Source: Larix kaempferi | Lineage: Eukaryota > Streptophyta > Pinopsida > Pinales > Pinaceae | Direction: 5' to 3' | NCBI GenBank assembly: GCA_027924585.1 | Contig: BSBM01001138.1 | Span: forward strand, 13,139,001 to 13,203,000 | DNA: 64,000 nt | In this document: positions 1-11,482 of the stretch, in pieces | Position numbering within the stretch: position 1 is the stretch's first letter | Layout: every line of letters begins with the position of its first letter | Notes under the pieces: model-generated | What the model was told of the DNA's origin: nothing | The model's input: the letters and a program-made list of their open reading frames with translations, nothing else | Database searches by the model: none | Translations under genes and position numbers: made by a program

Positions 1-330
1 CTTAATTTTACATTACAATAATCATTTAATCATTTTAACCCTTAGTTTTTACTAAACAACTCATTAGCATTCAATTAATCATTACTAACCAGGTTGCATT
101 ATTTACTACCTAAATTAACGGTAACTTGTTTATTAATCAACAATAAGTAATCATTAATGTACAATAATTAACATTAATCAACATGAATAACCTTAATTGA
201 CAGTAATTAACATTAATCTACATTGTTAGCCTTAATCGTCATTATTAACTTTAATAGACATTATTAACATTGATCAACAATAACTAATTACTAAACGACA
301 ATAATTAACATCATTATTCAACAATATTTT
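1..330. repeat. AT-rich degenerate tandem repeat
   Basis: The stretch is built from loosely repeated words such as 'taacattaatcaaca' at roughly 25-35 base spacing. Copies are diverged and no ORF is supported. It looks like an old low-complexity array. Nothing else is seen in it. Confidence 0.6.
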
Positions 331-1989
331 ACACAATTTATAAATATGTAGGCGGGTTATGTAAGTGTAGATACTGCTTACATACCTTGCGTAAGTACAC
401 TAACAATAATAATTCAGACACACCGATCATAATCACGAAACTTATTGTTTACTGACACATGTTTTAACATAGTTTGCAAGGTACAGTCCTTTAACTAACT
501 AAAATCTTATTAGTTACGACAATTCATACCTTTCTGAGTTACGACACATACTCAATCAAGGGTTTTACACAACTACAGTTAGATCTTGTTTTCATCCCTA
601 CTTCACACTACACCTATCTACCTACATCATCACTAACTTCCACATCATATCTTGTCCTCTGCTGGACTACCCTGAAATGTCAATTCATGACCGGTTCCAG
701 TTAGAACCCGTAAGTGGAAGTGTCGACTACATCGACCAAGCTTCCCCAGCAGGAAACCACCAATCATCATCACACACCTTGGGTACCACGCTGTAGCACA
801 TCCCTCCCATGACTCTGGGTTTCGAGGATAAACGGTGGGTAATGCCTCTACCCCCACTAATGGGACAAGGGACTATGTCTACTCGACATAACAACAACGT
901 TGCACTTGTACTCGGTCTGTCATCGTATAACCAATCTGGGCAGTTGAGTTTCTTGAAACCCTACCCCACCCATGTCATAATATACATCACAATAATAATC
1001 ATGCAAAAGTAAATAATGCATCACTCGCATACCATTTATCTTTCGAAGTCCATGTCCCCGAGGCTCTCCCACCTCGTAGGATCCAACAATCACTTAGCCA
1101 TTTCAACCTGTAAGTCAGTCCTCGACATACAATATAGAGTATCATGCATAATGTTGGGTATGTTATATCTCTTCACATGGTCACTGCGTGTACAACACGA
1201 TCCCTGCGCCGGGCGCGTCCGGAGGGGGGGGTTTAGAGGGGGGGTAGCCCGACAGGGCCCACCCCCTTCGTTTTAGACCGTTAGGTTCCAAAATGACACG
1301 GAGGGGGCCGTTAGGCCCCCGGAGTCCGCGCGGAGCTCAAAAGTTTTTTGGGTTGCTTTTTGCTTTTTCGCAATTTTTGACCCATTGTACTCTATCTAAT
1401 CCCGGTAAAAGGGATTAGGGTTGTAACCTAATTTCAGGTAAACGAATTAGGGTTTTAGATGCTGCGGAATACCATTTATTGTATTGTACATGGTTAAATA
1501 AAACATATAATGAAAAAGGAGCTGTGCGGCTCTAAGTTTTGCTGGTTTTTTCCCGGTTAAGGGTTTCCAGGTGAAAATCTCTGTGTAATGTGTGTGCCAT
1601 TGTGTATTTTTTGCTAATGCTTAAGAATAATATAAGTTTGTACTTCACTGTTAAGGTTTAAAAACTTACACATAAATCCTCAACATATACACATACATTT
1701 TAGAATAACATAACAATAATAAACTCATTTATTCGCCATGCACTTGGCATAACATTCATTTATTCAACATATAGCTTTAATGGTACCCACGTACCCATCG
1801 TTCAGTAATTTGCATATATAATTAGCACATGATACATATCTAAACATGAATACCGATCATAATACTAACATCACACACACACACACATATGTCGGAAAAA
1901 TAATAGAACCATATGTCCACAGTGTCGTCAAACCGACGAAGTCTCACAATCAAACAAATACAACATATAATAGTAGTTTAGGTAGTAAT
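331..1989. other. Non-coding stretch, possibly LTR-derived
   Basis: No convincing coding region is present. The short open frames at 645-857, 809-1012 and 1016-1276 have no recognisable domain. On the minus strand the sequence has the look of an LTR or leader region of a long Ty3/Gypsy element, but no matching partner copy lies in the window, so this is only an impression. The G-rich island at 1190-1345 is listed separately. Confidence 0.35.
1190..1345. other. GC-rich island with long G runs
   Basis: A sharply GC-rich patch sits in AT-rich surroundings. It holds runs of 8 and 7 G near 1222-1248 and further C/G runs near 1260 and 1300-1325. Several G tracts lie within loop-length distance, so G-quadruplex formation on the plus strand is possible. 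Such patches occur in plant LTRs, but no LTR boundary was found. Confidence 0.5.
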
Positions 1990-1990
1990 G

Positions 1991-2542
1991 TCAAAACATG
2001 GTATTACAATTCCTTAGTTCCCCTACTACTTTCACTTTGGATCGGTCCAATTGAACAATCTGAGTAGGACATGGATCCCAAGTAGCATTCAATTTCTTGC
2101 AAATTGATAAAGGCATTACATTGGATGAGGCCCCTGAATCTACCATACAATTATGAACGTTCTTGTTAAAGATATCAAACGTTAACAAAAAGGGAAGTGT
2201 CTTTTTCCCAACAGGTTTTGGGTTGCTGGTTTTGGTGTATGTCTCCAAATTATTGTTTTGAGTCTCCCTGATTTGGTTGACAATTATGATTTTGGGAAAA
2301 CTGTCCCTCATAGCATGGATCTTCAAAAGTTCAAATACATAGATATTAGCTTTCATCTTCTTTAAGTCATCAATCAAGTTATATTCTATCTCAGGAATAG
2401 CTGTATCCTTTTGTGTGGTTGTTTTGACTTTATTTGTTGTGGGTGTGGAAGTAGAAGCTTGCTGTATTGGTTGTCCTTTACTCATGTTGTAGGGGTGTTG
2501 GACATTAAATACTGTTTCAGGCTCTTCTTCTTCCTCAACCAT
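1991..2542 (-). pseudogene. Ty3/Gypsy retropepsin (protease) fragment
   Basis: The minus-strand open frame of 183 residues contains the aspartic-protease signature DSGASSNVMP near its C-terminal half, followed by a Gypsy-like tail (SICKKLNATWDPCP). In the family this enzyme cleaves the Gag-Pol precursor inside the virus-like particle. The frame ends about 40 residues after the active site. No reverse transcriptase follows at lower coordinates, so the element is truncated here. It belongs with the gag fragments at 2621-4075 in the same orientation. Confidence 0.8.
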
Positions 2543-2620
2543 GGGAAGTTCTACAAAGAAACTAATGGTATTAACCTGCTGGTCTTCTTCCTCATCTAGA
2601 GGTTCAGTCTCTTGATATAC

Positions 2621-2827
2621 CTATAGTTCTTGTTGTGGATGTTGAGGAGAATGATGGGGTTCTAAAACTAAGGCTTTAAAGATAGAAAAAATATCTTCAG
2701 AGTTCAACCCTTCCTCAGGATTGGGTGGGACTTGGTTTTGTTGAGGTTGATAGGGTCTTCTAAACGGTTGTCTGTTGAACCCCCTTGTTTGTGTTCTGGT
2801 TTTCAGTGTTTGTTCTCTTGAGGTCAA
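2621..2827 (-). pseudogene. Gypsy gag, Pro/Gln-rich C-terminal fragment
   Basis: A 68-residue minus-strand frame rich in Arg, Gln and Pro, lying between the gag core (2952-3401) and the protease. It corresponds to the linker that normally carries nucleic-acid-binding residues. No CCHC knuckle is seen. Frames change on both sides, so at least two frameshifts or deletions have occurred. Confidence 0.5.
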
Positions 2828-2951
2828 CCATCCCGTTAAAAATATTTTGTAGAATTTTCTTCATGTCACCCATTTCGAAAGGATTTTTATCCCGTGCAGC
2901 AGGTTTTGTGGGAACATCATTTTTCTTACGTGAGGTGGAAGGTCGATCTCC

Positions 2952-3401
2952 TTAAGTATCTGGGTTATCCTTCAAACCGAAAATATCTTTCTCAACCTGA
3001 ATGGCCCCAGCAAAGGCCTCTGGCAGGGTTTCTTTGTGTGCCCGTTTAACCAACATAGCTATGGGAACCGGTAAACCTTTGACATAGTATGCAACTAGGA
3101 GTTCTTCTACAGGAAAAAGAGTGATAGGGATTCTATTTTTTAGATATGAAAACCTATGATTAAAATATTCTACTCTTTCTTTACCCCATATTTTCATAGA
3201 AGAGAGATCAATTACCAAGTCTTCGGGTGTCTTATCATCTCCAAACTTTTGCATGAATATTTTCTCAAAGTCATCCCATGAAGTGATAGACCTAGCTTCT
3301 AAGGCAAAGTTAAAAATGGATGCTTCCCCTTGGAAGGTATATGGGAATAAACTACAAACTACATCCTCATGGATCACATTTCTAAGCCTGATGGCTTGCA
3401 C
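2952..3401 (-). pseudogene. Ty3/Gypsy gag core (retrotrans_gag)
   Basis: The 149-residue minus-strand frame carries the capsid-like retrotransposon gag domain. The segments SWDDFEKIFMQKF and ERVEYFNHRFSYL match the family pattern, in which Gag assembles the particle that packages element RNA. The N-terminal part continues in another frame at 3410-4075. The joint near 3460 behaves like a single-base frameshift, because gag-like sequence resumes directly in the new frame. A stop at 2952 ends it before the linker. Confidence 0.8.
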
Positions 3402-3409
3402 GAATGTCT

Positions 3410-4075
3410 TTAAGTGATCAAGTGCAGGTGACTTTTCATCAGGATTGAACTTAGGTAGCCATTTTCAGGAATTTTAGGGAGTCTATGTTGATACCCTAGG
3501 ATAAAAATGACATCCTGGTCCAACCAGGGTCTATTTTGACCTTCGGCCGTTGGTAGGTCCACTGAAGATGAGCTCGAGGATGAATCACTATCTGAGGATT
3601 CTTCAGATGAAGAAGATGAAGACGAAGGTGGTGGCGATGGTGGTCCACCTGTTGTCACTTGTGGTTGATCTTCTTGTGTTTCCCCAAGAAATGTGTCAAG
3701 GTTAAAATATGGGAGCAGATTGTGGCGGGGTGAATTACGTTGTTCAGGAGTTTGGTCACCTGAATTCTGATTAACAAAATTATTGACTTGTGGACCAGTG
3801 TTCTGGTGATATTGAATTGCTGCTAGTCCTATATTACGCTCTTCAATGATTCTTCGTTGCAACCTAGCAACACTATTAGAAGAAATTTTAAGAATCTGTT
3901 CGAGTGTGAGGGATCCCCTTGTGGGTGATACAACAATAATATCGACCCTCCTAGTTTCCTGCTCTACAACAGGGGTGGCAGGAATATTTTGAGAATTTTG
4001 TACTGGTTGTTCTGTTGACGTTGAAGCTTGGGTATGGCTATGTGTAACAATTGGTTCTCTTACTGGAGGAGGCAT
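3410..4075 (-). pseudogene. Gypsy gag N-terminal region
   Basis: A 221-residue minus-strand frame beginning with ATG (MPPPVREP...) just inside the probable primer-binding region. It has a Gln/Thr-rich head, a short helix-prone stretch (LEQILKISSNSVARLQRRII) and a long Ser/Asp/Glu low-complexity run around residues 150-175. It leads into the gag core at 2952-3401 after a frameshift. The start is chosen because it is the first ATG downstream of the leader. Confidence 0.65.
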
Positions 4076-4128
4076 GTTTAAGTTCTGTTTAGGAATGTTT
4101 GGTACATGGCCCTCCTTCTAGTGCCATT
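4076..4128 (-). promoter_or_regulatory. Probable primer-binding site and leader of the minus-strand Gypsy element
   Basis: Read on the minus strand, an LTR-like end (...GCATCAACA) is followed two bases later by TGGCACTAGAAGG and then the gag ATG. A TGG start just inside an LTR is typical of tRNA-primed retrotransposons. I could not name the tRNA. The LTR end would correspond to 4129 on the plus strand. Confidence 0.45.
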
Positions 4129-5200
4129 TGTTGATGCCTCAGTTGTGTATGTGCTGGAATGGGGTTCAAGGAAGAGAACAGGGGATGAAAACCCAACCAA
4201 AGGCTTCAGATAATCCTATGCAAGTTTTACCCTATCCTCGAGCTATTTGGTGTGGTTAACACCCACAGATACAAAGGCATCCGCTGGCACTTGTGAGTGT
4301 TTGATCCTAGAAAGGATATGTCTTCCTGTGAGGAAAGATAAGAGTTTTACTAATCCTAAGAGTTAGTCTAACCTTGAAAATAAATCTAATCTAAGTTACG
4401 CCTATTCTAAGAGGAGTGATTTGTTTGTGCACAAGATAAATTGATCTAAAAATTACTAAATCTTTTCACCAATTTAACAAACATGCAAAACTGCATATTG
4501 ACTCAGTAGCTCAAGATATAATCAGTTAAAGACATTCAACCAATAATAGCTTAAGAATTAAAAACATACAAGCTTATCCTGTATCTGGAATGTTAATTGA
4601 CAAATTAACATTAACTCAATGTTTTCTGTGAATCATTTGCAGAAATAGATAAAATGTTTTAGATAAAGACATTCATTTAAAACATCAATTACAGAGATCA
4701 TAAGTTGAGAGAAATCTAAACTGTAAACCAATGTAAGTTACTAATTGCAAATAATAAATAGTATTAGTGAATGTGTTGAAGCAAAATCACAATCCATCAA
4801 AGACATTTGACAAATTATAACATAAGAGATAGCTGAAGAAAACTAACTATGTATTAAGGCCTCCAAAACATTACATAGTCTGCAACAATAGAGCATCTCC
4901 AGTCTCTTTTGGCGATTCTGTCCCCTAACTATCCATCCCTTGCTATGAGATCTAAAACCCTTTAAATAATAATTACAAAGTAATAATTCAGGATCAAATC
5001 TCCCACAGAGCAGGGATAATTAAAACTAAATTATTCTAAAAATGGACAAGAAAAGGCTACCCCTCGGCCTAAAACATCTAACAATCCTTATACATGGGAA
5101 TAATAAACCAATTCGGATCCCAAACTGGGCATCATATAGTTTCTAGGAAGATTGCACCACATAATTTTGAGAACATCCTGTCATAAGTTGAGGAGAATCA
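4129..5200 (-). repeat. Probable LTR of the minus-strand Gypsy element (outer end unresolved)
   Basis: The inner boundary at 4129 (plus strand TGTTGATGCC) fits the TG...CA rule and abuts the leader. The outer boundary cannot be set because the partner LTR is missing from the window. The sequence is AT-rich, with no coding content up to about 5200. Confidence 0.4.
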
Positions 5201-5207
5201 AGATAGA

Positions 5208-5513
5208 TCATGAGTTGTTGAAGGTATTTGGCGAGGAACATATGAAATCTTCCCTAGATTCACGAGGACTAGACATATCTTCAAAGACCGAAAAATCAGC
5301 TAACGGATAATCCTTGAGAGGAGTTGTGGGACACACAGGTGGCAAGTTGATGATTAAGTCCCGAACAATTGTATTATCTTGATCAACATAATCTTTATCA
5401 CGTTTCTTTTGCTTGTTGAAAAGGAGTCGTTCATATGTGAATTGAATCCTGTCATCTTTCTCTTCACTATCTGTGGTGTCATCAGAAACATTAGCGTCGA
5501 ATGGTGCAGGCAT
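5208..5513 (-). CDS. Unrecognised acidic ORF
   Basis: A 101-residue minus-strand frame starting with ATG. It is highly charged (SDDTTDSEEKDD near the start, then FNKQKKRDKDYVDQDN) and ends in a Ser/Asn-rich tail. I do not recognise a family. The composition looks protein-like rather than random, but it could be a fragment of a retroelement or a host gene. It lies just outside, or within, the probable Gypsy LTR. Confidence 0.3.
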   Translation of the reverse strand: MPAPFDANVSDDTTDSEEKDDRIQFTYERLLFNKQKKRDKDYVDQDNTIVRDLIINLPPVCPTTPLKDYPLADFSVFEDMSSPRESREDFICSSPNTFNNS

Positions 5514-5619
5514 AGGTTAGAGTATTCCACTGGTTGAGGCTCTTTCCCAACAGAATGCTTGATAGAGATGCCAGAAACTCTCTGCATTTTAGTTACAACA
5601 TGCAATTATTAGCAGGGGT

Positions 5620-6055
5620 ATTAGGATATCAATCAAAATATACATATATCATCGTGAACCAACAGATTATTCATAACAACCCATATAGGAAATAAAACCA
5701 CAAGATTTGATGTTTATTGAGTATAACTAACTGGCATGATTGAAAATATACGATGTGCAGATTGCAATTACCATTTCTGCGAGGAAAATATCGATCAGTT
5801 ATGCATCAATTGAAACTTGGCGTAAGATTGTGATAGATTTACATAATAACACATGCAATTAACAGTCAAATCTCAGAGTTTTAATCATTAAGCAATCATT
5901 GGATTCAAGGAATTCATGTCTAATGAAGCATAACGCAGACGGAAACTGGATTGACACTCGGAAACAATGATCAAAGAACGAAAAATCAAGAATTCAAATC
6001 ATTATGGTAGATGCAATTAAGGCCTTCATATCATTGCATATCAACGGTTGGGATA
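5620..6055. other. AT-rich non-coding stretch
   Basis: No gene, repeat or regulatory signal is supported here. Confidence 0.4.
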
Positions 6056-6057
6056 CA

Positions 6058-6400
6058 AGATGCGGGATGCCAAGTGCAGGAACTCGTTATTTGTGAATAT
6101 GTACACCCTTACGCAATCCGCAAATGTAGTTTGTGGGTTGCGTAACACAAAACACAACATGCGGACAAAGTACTTCCCGCATCCCGCAATTGCGGGTTTG
6201 TGAACCACTTTTATTTAAAAGGTCTTTCTGCATCCCGCATCCTGCAATTTGTGAGTTGCGGGATGAAAACCTTACATGCAATTTTCTAAAAAAAACTCTT
6301 TCTGCATCCCACAATCTACAATTTGCGGGTTGCAGAAGGAAAAACTTCAAATGAAAACCAAAGAGTCCGCAATCCGCAATCCCGGGTTGCGGGATAATCG
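6058..6400. repeat. Palindromic minisatellite built on CCCGCAAT/ATTGCGGG words
   Basis: About four to five imperfect units of roughly 70-90 bases each carry CCGCATCCCGCA followed closely by TGCGGGTTGCGGGA-type sequence, so each unit can fold on itself (for example CCCGCAATTGCGGG near 6183). Both strands look open (6087-6350 minus, 6133-6354 plus) because stop codons are rare in the unit. No protein is inferred. Confidence 0.65.
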
Positions 6401-6459
6401 AAATTTTTTAACTAAAAACTTATTTACGCAATTCATAAGACACACTAAAAATGCATAAT

Positions 6460-9070
6460 TTAAAGAAGGAAAATTTACTAACTTAATTAAATCAAATCAA
6501 AGGAAGCAAAAATTAATGGCAAACAGGTTAGACAACCCCCAAATTGATTAAGTTAGTCTTTGATATGAAATTGAGGCTCCCATATTTTGGATAAAACATG
6601 GGATCTGTTGTGCCTACAACACTCTCTCACTTCATGAAAGTGCAGAAGATTGTAAAGAGAAAATATAGTACAACCCGGGGAAGAATAAAATCTATGTATT
6701 GCATTCAAGATTTCCTCAACATATACATCTCTTCTTTGATGTATGAGATGGTGCAGTGAGCATCCAACTTCCTCTTCCATTGCAGGATTCCCGTATTGCA
6801 TGTTATTATTGGTTGAGGGTGTCTTAAATATTCTGGCGAATGGTGTTTCTCTTGTGCATACAAGAAACACAATGAAATTGAATTGAACGTGAATGAAGTC
6901 CACACAATAGGAAGCCTATATGGAATCCACTATATTTGTGGAGGAGCAGGCCAAAGTAATGCTTTTCTTATTATATGGAAAGAAATCCTAATATCTATTG
7001 ACATGAATTGTGGAATTCAGAGTGCCCTTAAATCTCATAGAATAAGAGAGAAGGAGGAGCTATTTTCTGCTTGTGACTTGTGACTCCACGTGGAGAATTG
7101 GAGGTATGTGTGTTGATCACATTATTTTTATAGATATGAGGAATCGTATCATTGGAAGGAAATAGTGGTTAAAGAAACGTTTAACTGAAAGCTAAGTGCC
7201 CCCTTCTCTTTCTACCGTTGAATTTATCTTTTACTTCTCCTTGAAGTTCGACAAAGAAAAGGCTTTGTGCCACTCTCTCTTTTTGAAAATTATTTGAAAC
7301 AACTACATAGAGCCTAGATCGCCAAATATGGTAGACATTGTCAATTTCTATGCCCATGTGTTGCCACCTCCATTTTCTATGTGATCCATGTCTAACGGTC
7401 TCCTACCTATTGCATTGTGGATTTCTTTCGGTTCGTGTGATCCCACCTTATAGTGTAAAATTCCCTTTGCACATCATTTTTTTGCATACTGTTGCCTTCC
7501 CATGGATCATTGCTTCTCGGTTGATCATGTATTCTCATTGTGGGCACGATTCTAACCTCAAGACATGTGGCACATTCTAAGACCAATATCCAGTGGTTCG
7601 ACAGTATATTGGAGTTGGATAGTTGCTAAGACTGTTGGGATCAGGACATATTTCTTTTGACTACATAAAGATTGGTGCAAACAAGCCGAAGACTGATGAG
7701 ATTGGTGCATACATTATATATTGACTGATTGTTACGTTTTAATAAATCCCAAGCTGATTCTTTAATGGTGTATTATACATAGTGATATTAATACACTGAA
7801 AACTATTGGGATCCCATCCATCAATCATCAAAGAAGTAATCGATCCTGCTTGTGGAAGAATGCACAAAGAAGGTTAAGTGAATATTTTTTGTGCCAGCAT
7901 GAAGGAAAATCCAATTCAAGGTGTATTGGGCCTCCCAAAGAGATCCCATCACGACCTGTCATAATCCACCACCAGAAGCCTCCAGAAGGAATTTTGTCAC
8001 TGTACCGAGTTTCAGTCTGATCCAAATTAAAAGTATTCGCTAGTCATAGAACTTCTAGTTAACGGGAAGGAACACCATTTTATTTAGTAGAATATATTTT
8101 CTCTGCAATACCCTACGTTGTACATCTAGAGGAATTGTATTTGAATCTAAGGAGGGTGTTGTAGTGAGCCTTCTATGCTTCCAGAATGGCTTAAAGGACT
8201 TAGTGATGGGACTGCAAACATTGGTATCACCTTTGAAAAGGAAGATTGGAATCACACATTGGAGCGGTATAAAAATATCATAGAATTCATTGAGTGGAGT
8301 GTGAAGACCTGCCATCTAGATTGATAAGATTTCCAAACCATTGATGCATTAAGAATTGGAGCTGCTCTTGAAACCTTAGTTCACCCACATAGCTGCGTCG
8401 TTGATAGAGATTGATATTGTTGCTCGAGCTATTTCCTTAGACTTGTTGGGTTGATGGTATCGCTATCATTGTTGCTGCGATTGTGATTAATGGAGTGACT
8501 GGTGCTTGCCTTTGTTGTGTGGAGTAAACCCTAATGTGGTTGTTGGTGCTTTGAAACTGTGCTTTGAATTGAGGAACTGTGAGGTATGCACTCTCATGAA
8601 GATTGAAGATTATTGCGTTGGTATGATACCTAAATCTACTGCGTATTGAAATATTGTTGTTGGATAAATATGTTTGCTTGATCTACTAGCTCATGGGAGA
8701 CATTACTAAGGTCGTTGGATAAAATCTACTTCGTTGGTACTAACAAGATTGTTGGTAAATTAATGTTGTAAAGACTGCTGGAGCTGCTATGTGAATATTA
8801 ATTCACTACATTCGTTGGGGGACTGCACTATAGAATAAACATATATGTTTCCATGACCTTGACACCACAACTGAGTGTCATCAAAGAAAAAAAAGCATTC
8901 AGAGGAGTCCTATTTGTGATCACAGAGGTAAAGCATTCAATTTCTGAATTTTAACTTGATTATCATCACTTGTAAATAGTTAATTTTCTGCCAGTTCTCT
9001 TGTACTTCAATTATTTTTTGATGTGTTGTAATCGGGTGCATTTTCGGGTGAGACTAACACCCCTTCATTT
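6460..9070. other. Long stretch without a supported gene
   Basis: Several short frames exist, for example 6553-6903 minus (116 residues) and 8055-8315 minus (86 residues). None shows a recognisable domain, and the plus and minus frames overlap without preference. The part from about 7600 to 8830 contains phrases such as 'ttgttgggttgatggtatcgc' that may be decayed leader sequence of the LTR element that follows, but no 5' LTR was found. Confidence 0.35.
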
Positions 9071-9558
9071 TCTAAGTTGAGTATCTGTAAAAGGGTGGAG
9101 TTGCAAGAATCCCTTCTCCATTTGCGTGAGTCCTTAAGTCATATGTCTTCAATGGCAAGATTAAATGGCCTTGTAGAGTTATTGAACACTCTACTATTCT
9201 CCTTCGTCGACAACATTGTCATGATCGAAAAGAACACACTCACCCACATTCGAGATTATGTGCAAGATTCAAAAGACACTCTTGAGTTTCTAGAGCTTGA
9301 GTCACAACTCATACAAGAAGAAAATCATTTTGAACTTGTTCATGTTTAGAATAATCCTCTTTATGATTTTGTTCCGTAGCATGCACAGATTGATGCCACT
9401 TCATAAGCACACGAGAAAATTAGTGGCACCTATCAAAAGTGAAAGAAAATGAATATGAAGTTATACATACATAGGTTTTGCTTGTTCCACCCAAGCCCAT
9501 CATCACACCATGGGAAGAGATCAGCCACAACAAGTAGAGAACTGGTCTTGGATACGAC

Positions 9559-9900
9559 ATGGAAGTGAGCATTCACATTCCTGATTTCTCCAAGCCTATC
9601 CAGTTTGAGAGTGTTGGATTCATCCATGAGAGTTCATCTTCATCCATTCCAGTTCAGAATTCGACATGCCAACAGTGTGATCGAGTTGGAAATATGAAAT
9701 ATCATTGTTTTGATCTTCACCCTTGTAAGCATTGTGGAAAACATACACACTCATCAAACAAATGCTCAAGTTCTAAGAAACCTACAAGAGAGAATATTCA
9801 CTACGAGTGGATTGCTTCTTGGCAATGGTTTTCAATATCCAAGAAGATATATATCATATTGGAGAGTTCATTCATGAGTATTAACACATCTTTCAGTTGA
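9559..9900 (+). pseudogene. Gag-like zinc-knuckle ORF of a non-autonomous LTR element
   Basis: The 113-residue frame contains two CCHC-type knuckles. The second, CKHCGKHTHSSNKC, keeps the C-x2-C-x4-H-x4-C spacing. The first, CQQCDRVGNMKYHC, has Asn where His is expected and is probably broken. Such knuckles bind element RNA during packaging. A weak frame at 9077-9349 upstream may be the rest of the ORF. No protease, integrase or RT follows before the polypurine tract and LTR at 10479. Confidence 0.5.
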
Positions 9901-10478
9901 GAGATCTTCTTCTCCTCAAATTGTTCCTGACAAGGGGGAATGATGAACAGTCAGAAACAAGTGGACGAGAAAAAATGAGCGGGAACAAGAGAACCTACAT
10001 TAGATCCAGAGCCTTGATCCTACGAGCCTTTGATCCTACTAACCCTTCGAATGTTCCACCAAGAACCTATGAGCCTTTGAGCCAAGTTCAATAGTTTGTG
10101 GTCAGTGTAAAACCACTGATTTAGTAGAATAAATACAACTTATGCTAGCCTTATGGAATGTTCCAGGAACCTTTGAGCATTCAATCCAAGTTCTAGAATT
10201 TGTGGTCAACCTTAAACCACCTTCATGGTTCATGATTTTGTAGTTGCTGAGATCGAAAGTTTGTGGTCAGATTTAAAACACCCACTTAGTAGAAGACATG
10301 AGCTTCTGCTATCCCCATTTGGTTGGTGTTCATCGAAAACCACCACTTCAAAGAGAACTTGTATTTAGCAGGAGAAGTCAAATTTTTCTAACTTGCTTAC
10401 CATAGTCGAATTGTTAATTCTTTTATTCAGCTCTCTATTCTTGGACCCATATACACCCCTTCAAATTAAGGGGGGGAA
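9901..10478 (+). other. 3' internal region and polypurine tract of the LTR element
   Basis: Non-coding sequence with loosely repeated phrases ('gaacctttgagc', 'agtttgtggtcag', 'accacttagtagaa') ends in AAGGGGGGGAA directly before the LTR start TGTTGGGAACC. This is the expected place for a polypurine tract priming plus-strand DNA. From 10149 onward it is repeated at 19670-20002. Confidence 0.6.
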
Positions 10479-10750
10479 TGTTGGGAACCTAATCCTTAGG
10501 GTTAGGTATATTCACGTGAAATTAAGAGTAAGAGTCAGGTGAATATGAAAATTCATGAAGGAGTCCAAGAGACCTCTTGGGAATTTGGAACCCAAGGGTC
10601 CTTTCTCATTATATATATATATATTTGGCTAATGAGAAAATATAATGTGCGTTCACGCCTATTTAACTTGTCAGTTTGTTGTGTTGCATCTTTATGTAAT
10701 TGGTTTTTTGTTTATCCAATCTCTTTAGCTACCCTAAGGGGAATCTAACA
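10479..10750 (+). repeat. 272 bp LTR (copy A)
   Basis: It begins TGTTGGGAACC after a polypurine tract and ends GAATCTAACA, obeying TG...CA. The same 272-base length is found at 20003-20274. It is interpreted as a 3' LTR because gag-like and polypurine sequence precede it. No 5' LTR is visible upstream. Confidence 0.75.
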
Positions 10751-10949
10751 GGAAATAATCAATATTGTCTCATACCTAAAAATGATTTGTGAAGGGAGGA
10801 TGGTAGACAAGCTACATTGGAGATTTTGGGTCATTCTATAGCAATCATGCTTGAATGCACATTTTTTGTGTTCCTTTGTACTACAATTTTGAGATGAATA
10901 TTGTCAATATCTCTCTACAGAGTAATTAAAATGTTTCTAAATTGTAATT

Positions 10950-11252
10950 TTAGAAAAAACACCAGATATAATCTATAAGTTCACATTCTTCACCAACACT
11001 ATCCTTAGATTGTCCATTTCTATAATAATTATAATTTTTTGATGAACCTTCAATGCCATCCTCACCATGACCTAGTGTTCTGTCTTTATTAGAGGATTCT
11101 TGTGAATCACCTACACTTACAGACAAAAACACATAGTAAAAGATGTTTGTTATAATGAAACAGAGAATTGAAGCACATAATGAAAGAAAATATTTCCCAA
11201 TACCTTCATTTGACTCATTCAACAAAGATTGGAAGAATTTGCTCATGTACAT
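10950..11252 (-). pseudogene. Exon remnants of an unrecognised duplicated gene (copy A)
   Basis: The minus-strand frame gives KFFQSLLNESNEG, an intron-like segment beginning GTATTG and ending GTGTAG, then GDSQESSNKDRTLGHGEDG and a Ser/Asn/Gly-rich tail. The same exon words occur in copy B near 20500-20730, where the intron-like part is shorter. The preservation of two exon-like blocks in both copies suggests a real C-terminal gene segment. I cannot name the family. Confidence 0.4.
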
Positions 11253-11477
11253 TTCCCGTTGAAGTGTCTCTATGATAGAAAGAATGCAAAGATCTAGAAT
11301 TTTGGTTAGAGAACAAATAAGCCTCGCACCAACATAGAAGGAGATGATGGTGCTCTATGATGAAGTCAAATTTGACACTAACTAGTCCCAAATTCCATTG
11401 TCATTTCCTTTAAAAAGATACGCTTTCTGGATTGGAAACCCAAATTTATCATAATCGAGCAATCAACAAGTGGTAAG

Positions 11478-11482
11478 TTTTC
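11478..11482. repeat. Target-site duplication of C1, left copy (TTTTC)
   Basis: It is identical to 18759-18763 on the other side of element C1. Removing C1 and one copy restores continuity with the homologous sequence in copy B near 20949. Confidence 0.9.

Larger units (their letters stand above)
10149..11482. repeat. Tandem duplication copy A, left part
   Basis: This sequence aligns by eye with 19670 to about 20945. It holds the 3' end of the LTR element, the LTR at 10479-10750 and flanking sequence with exon remnants. Copy A is split at 11482 by element C1 and resumes at 18764-19669. Rejoined, it would be about 2.24 kb, against about 2.20 kb for copy B. Confidence 0.85.

Noticed and set aside
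6087-6354. ORFs on both strands in the same place
   Set aside because: Self-complementary repeats make both strands look open. No domain or start preference is seen.
7630-7700. TGTTGGGATCAGG as a 5' partner of the 272 bp LTR
   Set aside because: Only the first eight bases match TGTTGGGAACC, and the following sequence differs.
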